Source of the DNA: a virus
Virus record (IMG/VR): IMGVR_UViG_3300040815_001170
Span: 1-20,682 of that record
DNA length: 20,682 nucleotides
Direction: 5' to 3' (one strand)
Each line of letters starts with the position of its first letter. The stretch's first letter is position 1. This document shows positions 1-8,296 of the stretch, piece by piece. The notes under the pieces are model-generated. The model was not told where the DNA came from. It made no database searches and saw only the letters and a list, made by a program, of their open reading frames with translations. The position numbers and the translations under genes are program-made.

Positions 1-47
1 GCATCAGCAACTGCAACATAACTATTAGTATTTAGAACTAAAGCCAT
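1..47 (-). CDS. Head-tail connector-like protein, N-terminal fragment (cut by window edge)
   Basis: Only the first 15 complete codons are visible. They read MALVLNTNSYVAVAD and then run off the left edge. A strong ribosome-binding site (GGAGGG) lies a few bases before the ATG at 47, and the gene sits 17 bases after the capsid gene, so the start is well supported. The opening 'MAL.....SYV.VA.AD' resembles the N-terminus of the phage 'DnaT-like' connector family that commonly follows the major capsid gene. That position would suit a head-completion adaptor. The assignment rests on very few residues plus context. The existence of the gene is firm and its function is tentative. Confidence 0.5.
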   Translation of the reverse strand, partial: MALVLNTNSYVAVAD

Positions 48-64
48 TAGTCCCTCCTAAATTA

Positions 65-1183
65 TTATGAGTGGAAGATTGGCAAGATGCCCAAATTCAG
101 TGCCTTCATTTTACGACCCCAAGAAGCAGCAGCAGCATAAGTTGCGTTTGTTGCAAAGGCGTTTGTTGCGCCTGACCAGTCATAACCCATTGGGTGCATA
201 ATAAAGCCATAACGATACCAAATGTTAGTTGAACCACCACCAGTGTAAGAAGCCGCATCACGGTCTACTTCAACAGGAGTTGGAACACTTACGGGTGCGT
301 AAGTTACTGAAGCTGGTTTAATCAAGAAAGAACATTTAGTTGATTGAGCGTTCAAGTCACCTGAAGCAGCACCAGAAATCATTTGGTTTGCACGAGTCAT
401 TACCAAACGGAATTTTCCACCGAATACGGTTTGGAATTCAAGGTTGCCATCTTGTACACGAGTTTCGTCTACTAGGTTAGCCGCACGCATTTCTGCCATA
501 ACTTCTGGTGAAGTTACAAGATACATAAAGTCTGGTTCATAGTCTTTGAAACCCATACCTAATGCTTTAAACAAACGCTCACCACGGGCAGCGCCTGTAG
601 CAGTAGAGTCAAACAATGGACGAGCATCTGAAGAACCTGTTGCAGCTGCACCAAATTCACCAAGAGCGTTAACGTCTACAAAGTGACCAGTTGCAGCAGC
701 ATCTCCATCTGTATCAAATGCAGTGTAACCACCGTTACCTGAACCACCTAGATCACCAAGAGTAACTTCGCTTAGTGCTACACCTTTAAGGCAAGACAAC
801 AAAGAATTACCTTCATCGTCACCACGTACTTGTGCAAAGTCACGAGCAATTTTAGCAAGACCATCTTGCTTTGAAATTACTTCTTGCAAGTTAACTTGTT
901 GCGCACCAAATGTACGAACAGTCTTGATGTAATCTGAGATATCAGTTGTGATATCGGTGTATGTACCATCTGTTGCAGAAGACAAAGAAGCAACGTTAAT
1001 GTTTGCTGCAAGTGGTTGATACCAACGGAATTGACCTGTAAAAGATTCGCCGTTAGCGTTAATGTCATCACGTTGTCCTACAATACCTGATGAGTTTAGT
1101 TTCTTTTCAGTAGTGTAAGCTTCATCTGCATAAGCAGAAATAGCCAATGCTACATTTTGAAAGTCTGTATTTGTAATAGCCAT
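65..1183 (-). CDS. Major capsid protein
   Basis: This 372-residue protein follows the scaffold gene and precedes the connector, which is where phage coat genes sit. It has no signal peptide or membrane segment. The N-terminal ~60 residues contain a helix followed by a Gly-rich loop region. The middle (about 130-200) is a Gly/Ala/Ser/Asp-rich stretch resembling a surface insertion. The C-terminal half has a phrase typical of HK97-fold coat proteins, 'IWYRYGFIMHPMGYDW' (about 321-336), where an Arg/His-Pro-Gly pattern closes the A-domain strand. Length fits the family. The ribosome-binding site is AAGGAA. The sampled sequence is richer in GC than the neighbouring polymerase gene (27 of 60 bases at 661-720 by hand count), as expected for a very highly expressed gene. 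Role: icosahedral shell subunit. No separate decoration gene is visible. Confidence 0.85.
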   Translation of the reverse strand: MAITNTDFQNVALAISAYADEAYTTEKKLNSSGIVGQRDDINANGESFTGQFRWYQPLAANINVASLSSATDGTYTDITTDISDYIKTVRTFGAQQVNLQEVISKQDGLAKIARDFAQVRGDDEGNSLLSCLKGVALSEVTLGDLGGSGNGGYTAFDTDGDAAATGHFVDVNALGEFGAAATGSSDARPLFDSTATGAARGERLFKALGMGFKDYEPDFMYLVTSPEVMAEMRAANLVDETRVQDGNLEFQTVFGGKFRLVMTRANQMISGAASGDLNAQSTKCSFLIKPASVTYAPVSVPTPVEVDRDAASYTGGGSTNIWYRYGFIMHPMGYDWSGATNAFATNATYAAAASWGRKMKALNLGILPIFHS

Positions 1184-1214
1184 CTTATATTTCCTTGTAT
1201 ATAACTATTTATAT

Positions 1215-1889
1215 TTAATAATTGAAACTACCTAGTTGTCCTTTTGCAGCAAGATTTAATACTTCCTGTGTTGACATTTCACTAAGTGCTTTCTTTTCAT
1301 TAGTATTAGAAACACCTGCTGGTGTTGCTGTTCCTGCTCCTGAGTTAGCTTTAACTCGAAACAAGAAAGAGTTATCTTCATTACTTGAGTAAGAGGTAAT
1401 AAAGTCTTGAATAGTAGTGCCTGAGTTATGAACCCAACTACCGTTTTCATTCTGAACAAGTTGCTCAACAATATCACGGTAAGCTAGTTGACGACTACGA
1501 TCATTTCGGAAATCTAAACCACTAAGCAATGAGTTAACAACGCTATCTCGATTTAACTTAGTATTCTCTTCTTCGTAGACTTTTAGTTTAGCTTCAAGAT
1601 CAGCAATTTTCATTTCTGATAACTCTTGAAGTTTTCCTTCTTCTTCTAGCCGCTTCATCGTTTCTTGTTTTTGTTGTTGTTCGATTTCAGCAGCTTTCTT
1701 AAGAGCTTCGTCTCGCTCTTTAGCCATGCGGTCAACATTAGACTTCATTTTAGCAAGCCTATTGGCAACCTCTTGTTCAATTGGATCAACACTGTCAGAT
1801 GTTTCCTCTTGAACAGTTTCTTGTTCATTAGTCTCATTGGACTCTTTTTCAGTTACTTCTTCTTCAATTACTGTATTTTCTTCACTCAT
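1215..1889 (-). CDS. Capsid scaffold protein
   Basis: This 224-residue protein starts with a strongly acidic segment (residues 1-40, mostly Glu/Thr/Asn/Gln). A long charged coiled coil follows (about 40-115, rich in Glu, Lys and Ala with heptad-like Leu/Ile/Met). The C-terminal region ends in a short basic and hydrophobic patch that could bind coat protein. This architecture, and its place directly upstream of the major capsid gene, fits an internal scaffold that directs procapsid assembly and then leaves. It starts at ATG 1889 behind AAAGGAAAA. A 6-bp hairpin lies just upstream of that ribosome-binding site. No protease gene is visible near it, so I cannot say whether it is cleaved or simply exits. 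Confidence 0.8.
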   Translation of the reverse strand: MSEENTVIEEEVTEKESNETNEQETVQEETSDSVDPIEQEVANRLAKMKSNVDRMAKERDEALKKAAEIEQQQKQETMKRLEEEGKLQELSEMKIADLEAKLKVYEEENTKLNRDSVVNSLLSGLDFRNDRSRQLAYRDIVEQLVQNENGSWVHNSGTTIQDFITSYSSNEDNSFLFRVKANSGAGTATPAGVSNTNEKKALSEMSTQEVLNLAAKGQLGSFNY

Positions 1890-1901
1890 AATATTTTCCT
1901 T

Positions 1902-1916
1902 TCAAGCACAGCTTGA
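1902..1916 (-). promoter_or_regulatory. Short hairpin just upstream of the scaffold ribosome-binding site
   Basis: On the minus strand TCAAGC-TGT-GCTTGA forms a perfect 6-bp stem with a 3-base loop. It ends one base before AAAGGAAAA, the scaffold ribosome-binding site, inside the 84-base gap after the MuF-polymerase gene. It could mark a processing or attenuation point that raises scaffold and coat expression relative to the polymerase, or be chance. There is no U-tract, so it is not a standard terminator. Confidence 0.35.
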
Positions 1917-1973
1917 GGTTAATGTTTAATTTCGATTCACAGAATCTAAAAAGGCATAGGCTATTACAAATAA

Positions 1974-4900
1974 CTATGGCCCGATACCATACCAGTCTTG
2001 TCCGTCTTTAAGCGGGGCTAGTATGTCTTTTCTTGTTATTTTATTAGGAGGGTCAATAAGACCCTGATCTTTAGCTTCTTTAAGAAGCCTTTGGTAAGTT
2101 CTATAAGACATTCCTTGTCTGCGCATTTCTCTAAGGGTTTTTCTTATAGTATCGCCTTCTAGGGCATCTGCATAGATGGTCCTTAAAGCATCTTTTGCAC
2201 GTTTTGCTTCCCCTATATTAGTAAAGAAAGCATCGTGAATTGTTCCACTGTCTACGTTATTTTTACGCGCCCATAAATGAAAGCGCCTAACTATAACAGC
2301 ATCGTTACTGTGGTTTCCATTAACACCTAACCCAATTCTAGCATCATTAAGAGAGCCTTTACCTAAAAGCTTTCCGTCTTCAGCGCTAGATTCGTATATG
2401 TTAGATATTTTTCTGTTTGTAACCGGATCTCTAAATTCAATACGCTCTTGAATTTTAGGGCGGTATCTTTGTGTCATTATCTTGCCATCAAATGTAACCC
2501 ATGGAATATCAACCTTTTGAGTTTCTTCAACGTAAGCTTTAGCAACTTGTTTCCAATAGTTAATAAAGTTATCAGTAACAGGCGCTCTATCAGCAAGATT
2601 TTTAGACATAATTCTAGATATTTCTGAGAACTCTTTTGGTCCAATAATGCCTCTACGAGCATTAGTAAGCTTGTTAACAAAATCACCAACATCAGGGTGT
2701 ATGTCTTGAGCTTGTTTTAATAAGGTACGACCAACAGGTTCGTTTTTATTAATCAACTCTACAAGTTCACTTCTAAAACTTTTAAGTTCTTCTATTGTAC
2801 CTGTAGCACCTAGTCGTTCAGCTACTTTAATTTTACCGTCAACAACTCTAAGATTAGCACCTAAATTATCTTTAGTAACTGTTATGAAACCTTTTTCGTC
2901 AAGTACTTTAGACAGTTTATTAGCCACGTTAGCGGTTTTCGTAGCAGCTCCAGCACCATAAAATGATACCATGTTTTGAGCTTTGGCTGCTTTAGCAAGA
3001 TCTTCCCATGTAAGATTAGCATCTCTGAGTGCAGGTATTTTAAGAAATTCTGGGTCATTAACTGTATCCATTGCAACTAAGTCATAAAGACGATTTTTTT
3101 GAGTTGTAGCTAAAACATTTGAAGCTTGAGATACTGCTCGGTCTCCTGTAGAAAGCCCAATAATTTGAGCTCCACTAGATGAGGCATCGTTTTCAATCAT
3201 AAGTTTTGTTTTATAGCTAGTTATAGGTTTACCTTGTTTAAGGTGTTTATCAATACGAGCATATTCAATCGCCATCCTGCCCATTTTAGGTACTTCTGGA
3301 CCTTCTAGTCCTCGTATTAATGGATGTTCAAGGAACTCTCTAAGACGCCTGTCTCTTTGAGTTTTAGACATCATAATATTACCTAGTTCAATAATCTTAG
3401 CTTCATTACGATTAAATATAGCATTACGACCTGCTTGAGTAAGCGCTTCAGTTCCTGGACCTATTAAGGCTCCTATTTGAATTCTAAGCTCATCTAAAGC
3501 TTCATTACTCATGTTAACAGCTTTTCCTGAATTAAGGAAAGGTCTAACTAGCTCACCGCCCGTAGGTGTAAGATATCCTCTGTGATATACTCGCCCCCTA
3601 GAATCAATAAATGCTTGAGTCCTAAAGTTTTTCCCTCTTTGAGCATGATATTTAGCAGTAGACATAAATCCATAACCTTGTTCTCCTCGATTTAAAATTT
3701 CATGACGAAACTCATTAATACTGTCATAGTATTTAGATCGTCCTCTAGGATCCCTGAATCTAGCAATATCGTCCATAAACCCGAAGAACTCGTTATCAAC
3801 TCCATATTCAACCTCCATTACGTGATTAAGCATTTGAGCCATTTCACGATCAATTTGTTTAGGATCATAATCTGGAAATTTATCTCTAGAAATTAAAGGT
3901 ATTCCTGTATCATTACCTCTAGCGTCTACATAAGTTTTTTTATTTGCTTTTACATAAAGCCTATCTCTGTTATAAACAGTTCCAAGCCTTCTAGCAATAG
4001 TTACTTTACGTTCTGCTTCTTGAAGTTTAAGTAATGTTTTATCTACAACAATTACTTCTCTAGAAATACTATCAGCCCAACCACCAGACGCTCTACCTGT
4101 ATCTAAATCTAAAACACCTCTACGAGTTTTACCTCTAAATTGGACTTTAATAAGACCTTGGTCTACCATAAAGTCAAGTATTTTAGATCCTTCTTTATGA
4201 AAGTCTTGAAGAGTATGTTTAGTAAAGGGTATGACATTTTCAAAGTCTTTAGAAAATCTTTTTCCTATATTAATAGCTAAAGTATCATAATCGGTAGATT
4301 GTCCTGACGCTACTAACTTAGCAATATTAGTTAAACTATCTAAAGCTTTTTCATCAAACAACTTAGAAGTAGGTTTTTTATTTATAATTAAAAACTCAGC
4401 ATCTAAAAGCCTACGTATAGTTTCTCTGTTACGAGCAGCTAACTTAGTAATTAAAGAATCAGAAGGTTCAGTTGCTAGTTTTTGTAGTTTTAAAAGTTTG
4501 TCAAAACCAGAATCTTTTTTTAATTGTTTAATAAGTCTTTTTTTAGTAGGATACTTATCAGTAAACTTTTTAAAATAAACTCTTAGAGGTGCTCGACCTT
4601 TAAAAAACATTTTAGTAGCTAACTTTTTACCTTCAGTTCTGCGCCATGCATCAATAAATCTTTGATCTTTTAATTGGCTGTCAATTAAATTTTCAAAAGT
4701 ATAATACTTCCCCATAATTTGAACTTGAGGTTTGTCTTGAGATAAATAACTAACAAACATTTCAGAACGCTTACGGGATCGTGTATCTAACAGCCTAGAA
4801 ACGTTTTGTACAGCAAATCTATTTTCTGCCCTTAACACTGCAGCAACATCATTCCAAGGTTTTTTATCTTTTGCATAACGTTCAAATACAACTCTTAAGT

Positions 4901-6329
4901 TTTCAATTACAACAGTTTGTTGATTAACTGAAATCTTATCGTCTAATCCTGCTGCAATGCTTTCAATAAAATCTTTTTCATCTTGTTTGAGAAGCTTAGA
5001 GTTACGCATAAAATCAATACGTTCTTGATACAAATTAAAGTCAGGATCATAAATGTTATTATTTTTAATTTCACCTGTTAGTGGATCAGCACTAAAATTA
5101 CGTTCATCAAACTCATTACCCACCCTACGCCTAGAAGCAGTTTTACCTGCAAGGCTAGTACCTTTATAGTCTGTTAAAGACATGGTTTTAGAATAGTCAT
5201 CAGCATCAAGTAAAAACATTTGCCTTACTAAAGCTTTTTGTTCTGGTGAACGTATCATAGAACTAGGGCGTTTAGCTTGAATATCTACTGCTTGCTCTCT
5301 AAGCTTTTGCTTAGGTGCAAAAATAGCAGTAGCATTAGTAGCTTTATTTCTTAAAGCTTGAATAGACAGTGCTTTACCTTTAGGTGTAACATATTGCTCC
5401 GCTTTTAATTTGCCTTGCCTAAATAAATTAGCTTGATCCATGCCCCCAAGAAGTTTAGATTGGATATCAAACGCTTGGCGTTTTAACCATGCCCCGTAGG
5501 ATTCTACTTTAGGTGCAACACCTGAAAGCGATTCTTCTTTCTTTTTTGCAAGGTTTGTTTTATTAAGCCTACTTGTAGTTTCTTTCTGAAGTTCTTCTTT
5601 AGACTTTAAGACAGGCACCAAAGAACTACGGCAATTCCAATGCAAAGGAGGAGTAAAGCGTCTATCGCTAACATCGTAAATCTTTCCATTATGATAAGAA
5701 CAAATAGGACTAGTACGACTATCAAGCACAGCAGTAAAAACATAGCCTTTTACTACATGAGAGTTTGCTTCTACAACTTTGTTTAAGGCTGCAGTTTGAG
5801 TGCTTGTTATAGAGGTTCTAGTTAAAGTTCTAGCTTGATGCTCCGTAAGCTTAGTAGTTTTAAGAACGTTATTAATAATATCTTTAGGAGATTCACCTTT
5901 AGCAAGACCTGCTTTGACTTTAGATTGTATTCTAACGAGTTCACCTGCAGAAATGTTTTTAACATTTTGAGTAACTGTTTTAACACCTTTAATATTTTGT
6001 CCAGTTATTTCGGCAAGTAATTCTTTACTACGTGGCTTTGATACCTTATAGAATTTATTAAGTTCTTTGTTTAGATTGTCCGAATGAAAGTCCAGTTGAG
6101 ACGTTGAAAATTCTTTTAAAGAGCTAGTCTGATGAGTTAACATTTCTCGACCAAAACGATTTATTTCAGGAGTAACATCATTAGTTAATCTCTCTGACAA
6201 TATATCTCTAAGTCTTTTTCTATGCCTACGCATAATACGTTTATTTTGTAACTGAACACCTTCTTCGTATAATCTTACGTCAGTCATGTGATCGACAATA
6301 CGATCATAAAGTTTTAAATTGATATCCAT
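1974..6329 (-). CDS. MuF minor head protein fused to a single-subunit (T7/N4-type) RNA polymerase
   Basis: This 1451-residue protein (about 165 kDa) has two parts. Residues 1-330 are a full MuF-type minor head protein: a helical N-terminus, then the core 'LDSRTSP' (D203), 'PPLHWNCRSS' (C233), and a closing 'LFRQGKL' segment near 302-308 like that ending many MuF proteins. Residues ~345-1451 carry single-subunit RNA polymerase motifs in order: DxxGR at 909-913 (T7 421-425); motif A 'NDASSSGAQ' with D1048 (T7 D537); motif B with K1116 and Y1124-G1125 (T7 K631, Y639-G640); motif C 'IHDAFF' with H1365-D1366 (T7 H811-D812). The Arg equivalent to T7 R627 is absent (A1112, next to K1113). The polymerase part is ~1100 residues, close to the N4 mini-vRNAP domain, and the long gap between motifs B and C is also N4-like. 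It starts at ATG 6329 behind GGAG and lies between portal and scaffold genes. Inferred role: a capsid-packaged polymerase attached near the portal, transcribing DNA on entry. No frameshift is seen. Confidence 0.9.
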   Translation of the reverse strand: MDINLKLYDRIVDHMTDVRLYEEGVQLQNKRIMRRHRKRLRDILSERLTNDVTPEINRFGREMLTHQTSSLKEFSTSQLDFHSDNLNKELNKFYKVSKPRSKELLAEITGQNIKGVKTVTQNVKNISAGELVRIQSKVKAGLAKGESPKDIINNVLKTTKLTEHQARTLTRTSITSTQTAALNKVVEANSHVVKGYVFTAVLDSRTSPICSYHNGKIYDVSDRRFTPPLHWNCRSSLVPVLKSKEELQKETTSRLNKTNLAKKKEESLSGVAPKVESYGAWLKRQAFDIQSKLLGGMDQANLFRQGKLKAEQYVTPKGKALSIQALRNKATNATAIFAPKQKLREQAVDIQAKRPSSMIRSPEQKALVRQMFLLDADDYSKTMSLTDYKGTSLAGKTASRRRVGNEFDERNFSADPLTGEIKNNNIYDPDFNLYQERIDFMRNSKLLKQDEKDFIESIAAGLDDKISVNQQTVVIENLRVVFERYAKDKKPWNDVAAVLRAENRFAVQNVSRLLDTRSRKRSEMFVSYLSQDKPQVQIMGKYYTFENLIDSQLKDQRFIDAWRRTEGKKLATKMFFKGRAPLRVYFKKFTDKYPTKKRLIKQLKKDSGFDKLLKLQKLATEPSDSLITKLAARNRETIRRLLDAEFLIINKKPTSKLFDEKALDSLTNIAKLVASGQSTDYDTLAINIGKRFSKDFENVIPFTKHTLQDFHKEGSKILDFMVDQGLIKVQFRGKTRRGVLDLDTGRASGGWADSISREVIVVDKTLLKLQEAERKVTIARRLGTVYNRDRLYVKANKKTYVDARGNDTGIPLISRDKFPDYDPKQIDREMAQMLNHVMEVEYGVDNEFFGFMDDIARFRDPRGRSKYYDSINEFRHEILNRGEQGYGFMSTAKYHAQRGKNFRTQAFIDSRGRVYHRGYLTPTGGELVRPFLNSGKAVNMSNEALDELRIQIGALIGPGTEALTQAGRNAIFNRNEAKIIELGNIMMSKTQRDRRLREFLEHPLIRGLEGPEVPKMGRMAIEYARIDKHLKQGKPITSYKTKLMIENDASSSGAQIIGLSTGDRAVSQASNVLATTQKNRLYDLVAMDTVNDPEFLKIPALRDANLTWEDLAKAAKAQNMVSFYGAGAATKTANVANKLSKVLDEKGFITVTKDNLGANLRVVDGKIKVAERLGATGTIEELKSFRSELVELINKNEPVGRTLLKQAQDIHPDVGDFVNKLTNARRGIIGPKEFSEISRIMSKNLADRAPVTDNFINYWKQVAKAYVEETQKVDIPWVTFDGKIMTQRYRPKIQERIEFRDPVTNRKISNIYESSAEDGKLLGKGSLNDARIGLGVNGNHSNDAVIVRRFHLWARKNNVDSGTIHDAFFTNIGEAKRAKDALRTIYADALEGDTIRKTLREMRRQGMSYRTYQRLLKEAKDQGLIDPPNKITRKDILAPLKDGQDWYGIGP

Positions 6330-6355
6330 CTAGTACTCCATTGAGTAGTAAAATG

Positions 6356-7927
6356 TTATTCCTCAATATCTATCTGAGGATCAGCGCTATTTTGTACTGC
6401 TAGCGGATCAGTTTGTATTTCTTCAATTGCTTCTTCGTCACTATAATCAGCAGGTAAAAAGTCATTGTACTTAGCGATGTTAATCCAAGTTGAACGACTA
6501 ATGATTCCTGACTGATACCATTCAGAGACAAGACGCATAGCACCTTCGCCACCTACAATTGGGGAGAAGTCACTAGACATTTGGAATTCAAGGTCATCGC
6601 CTGTATAATCTGTGTTATAATACCAGTTAAGCATAAAGGCCATTACTTCACGAATAGTACCTGATACTTTAGCGTTAAGTGTGCCTAGCTGTGCTGTTTG
6701 AGAAGCATTACGGATTTCTAGTGCTACACCCGAAGCTGCTTGCTCTGGTGAGAGCATTCGAATACCCATCTTAGCCATTTCTTCTACTGTACCTTGAATA
6801 GCTTTTTCCATGTCAGCTAAAGCCGAAGTAGGCGTTTCAAGAACAGTAATAGATTCGTCTTTACGAACTCTAAGCCAAGTACCTAACCCTGCGTTTACGA
6901 TGTCGTCAAATTCCTCGTCTGTCATATCTGATTGTACGACAGGGGTATAAGTAGCAGCACCGTAAAGCAAATGGTTTCGTCTCGATACTTTGTTATAGAG
7001 AGAAACTTCACGATCAACTAGCGGCATAAGAACAGGTTCAACTGGTTCATACTGACCATTAAGAGGCCAAGCAGGAATACGCATTAAACGTTCACCAAAC
7101 ATAGTTGGATAAACTGTATTGACTTTTGTAAAGCCTATTTCACTAACTGATTCTTTGTATTCTTGTTTAATGTCACCATTAAGAACTTTAATTTCATTGT
7201 TAGTATCTGGGTGTTCATAGTAGTCTAATACAAGACGACCCGTTTCATCAATGTAGTGATCACAAACTGTATCTACATAGTCAGGATGCCAAGGATTTTC
7301 TGGTTTATACTTTTCTACTAAGTAACGAGTAACCCAACGAGTTAAAGTCTTTTGGCGTGTAATAGGATGAGTAGATAACTGAATGTTAATAACGTTTTCA
7401 GCTTCAATTACTACTGGATACGGCTTAATCATAGCACGTTCTTCAGGAGTTAAATTGTCGTACTCTTGTTCGCTAACTTGAGGTCTATCTACGTAAACCC
7501 AAGCTCTTGATGTTTGAAGTTCTTCCCAAAGAGCATTATCAAGAAAGTTAAACAATGATCTACCGTCTAGCGTAAAATCATTTTTAAGCCATTGTTTAGC
7601 GTCATCTGGTAGTTCTTCAGGTAGCTTTAAATGAGAGTCTTTACGCAATAAAGCGCTAATAAGTACTTTACAGTATTGAGCAGTTAAGCCTGGAAGTTCT
7701 GACTCTGAACGATAAAAATCATATTGCTTTTGACTCATACTAGGAGAAAAAGGAATAAGAAGGTTTTTATATTCTGCTTCTAAATACTCATCGTGAGCTT
7801 TAACGTTATCTTGTCCTTGTAGAACCGCCCTTGACCGTTTCCAAAGTGGTTTCAAAGAATGATAACTTGCACTTGGATCGGCAACAGACTTTTTAACACT
7901 TTTAGTTGGTTTAGTTAACTGTGCCAT
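6356..7927 (-). CDS. Portal protein
   Basis: This 523-residue protein sits directly upstream of the MuF gene, the usual order in tailed phages. The N-terminal part has the phrase '..LWKRSRAVLQGQ..VKAHDEYL' (about 27-48) followed by 'LLIPFSPSMSQKQYDFY', seen in portals of the DUF4055-like group. 'LFNFLDNALWEEL' and 'AWVYVDRP' follow at about 124-150 in the core. 'EAENVINIQ' near 174-182 and the Gln/Ala-rich helix 'SPEQAASGVALEIRNASQTAQLG' (about 395-417) match the stem/crown helices of portal folds. The C-terminus is acidic. It forms the ring through which DNA enters and leaves the head and on which the tail docks. The start at 7927 has AAAGGAAAA upstream. The next gene begins 27 bases beyond the stop. 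Confidence 0.85.
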   Translation of the reverse strand: MAQLTKPTKSVKKSVADPSASYHSLKPLWKRSRAVLQGQDNVKAHDEYLEAEYKNLLIPFSPSMSQKQYDFYRSESELPGLTAQYCKVLISALLRKDSHLKLPEELPDDAKQWLKNDFTLDGRSLFNFLDNALWEELQTSRAWVYVDRPQVSEQEYDNLTPEERAMIKPYPVVIEAENVINIQLSTHPITRQKTLTRWVTRYLVEKYKPENPWHPDYVDTVCDHYIDETGRLVLDYYEHPDTNNEIKVLNGDIKQEYKESVSEIGFTKVNTVYPTMFGERLMRIPAWPLNGQYEPVEPVLMPLVDREVSLYNKVSRRNHLLYGAATYTPVVQSDMTDEEFDDIVNAGLGTWLRVRKDESITVLETPTSALADMEKAIQGTVEEMAKMGIRMLSPEQAASGVALEIRNASQTAQLGTLNAKVSGTIREVMAFMLNWYYNTDYTGDDLEFQMSSDFSPIVGGEGAMRLVSEWYQSGIISRSTWINIAKYNDFLPADYSDEEAIEEIQTDPLAVQNSADPQIDIEE

Positions 7928-7940
7928 TATTTATTTTCCT

Positions 7941-8228
7941 TTACCACTTTACTTTGTTCGCCCAATATGCGGCAGACATTTTGCCTTTGGCTATATTAGT
8001 AGCATGACGAGCTTTCCAAGCTAATCTACGTTTACGATAAGATTCTGATTCATTAGCCTTTTTAGGAGAACCTACGGCCCCTTGAGAACCAAATCTAATA
8101 GTTTTAATTTGATCACCAGACTTAGCCACAACAATATGAGATTTAGTTGGATGATTAGGAGTACGTTTAGGCTTATTAAAGCCAGAAACTCCAGCACGAG
8201 TAAGTCGTGAGTCTTTCTTTTGAGCCAT
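7941..8228 (-). CDS. Small basic phage protein of unknown function
   Basis: This 95-residue, very Lys/Arg-rich protein opens the head operon, 13 bases before the portal gene. It contains 'GFNKPKRTPNHPTKSHIVVAK', a central beta-like segment ending '..KTIRFGSQG', and a C-terminal 'KARHATNIAKGKMSAAYWANKVKW'. I recognise this as a conserved small protein found in many marine phages (I believe a DUF6321-like family), without a known role. Its strong positive charge and lack of a membrane segment suggest it binds nucleic acid or acidic partners. The ribosome-binding site is weak (AGAAAGAAA), so expression may depend on the unusual leader upstream (8229-8428). Confidence 0.8.
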   Translation of the reverse strand: MAQKKDSRLTRAGVSGFNKPKRTPNHPTKSHIVVAKSGDQIKTIRFGSQGAVGSPKKANESESYRKRRLAWKARHATNIAKGKMSAAYWANKVKW

Positions 8229-8280
8229 AACGATTTCTTTCTATTAATAAAAACAATATACATTAAAATAAACTTTAAGG

Positions 8281-8296
8281 TATACTTTAAAGTATA
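8281..8296. promoter_or_regulatory. Perfect 16-base palindrome, possible operator
   Basis: TATACTTTAAAGTATA is identical on both strands. A related sequence, ACTTTAAGGTAT, lies immediately to its left. It overlaps the end of a minus-strand TATAAT (8296-8301), where transcription of the head operon would start if that hexamer is used. A palindrome across a start site is a typical place for a dimeric repressor or activator, but the region is AT-rich and the match may be structural only. Confidence 0.4.

Noticed and set aside
1902-1916. N4-type hairpin promoter driving the scaffold gene
   Set aside because: With N4 spacing the transcript would begin inside the ribosome-binding site, and N4 hairpin promoters belong to the early region. 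Kept only as a hairpin of unknown role.
1974-6329. Assembly artefact joining two genes
   Set aside because: Cannot be excluded without reads, but no frame break, composition jump or repeat is seen at the junction near residue 335, and both parts are very AT-rich in the same way.
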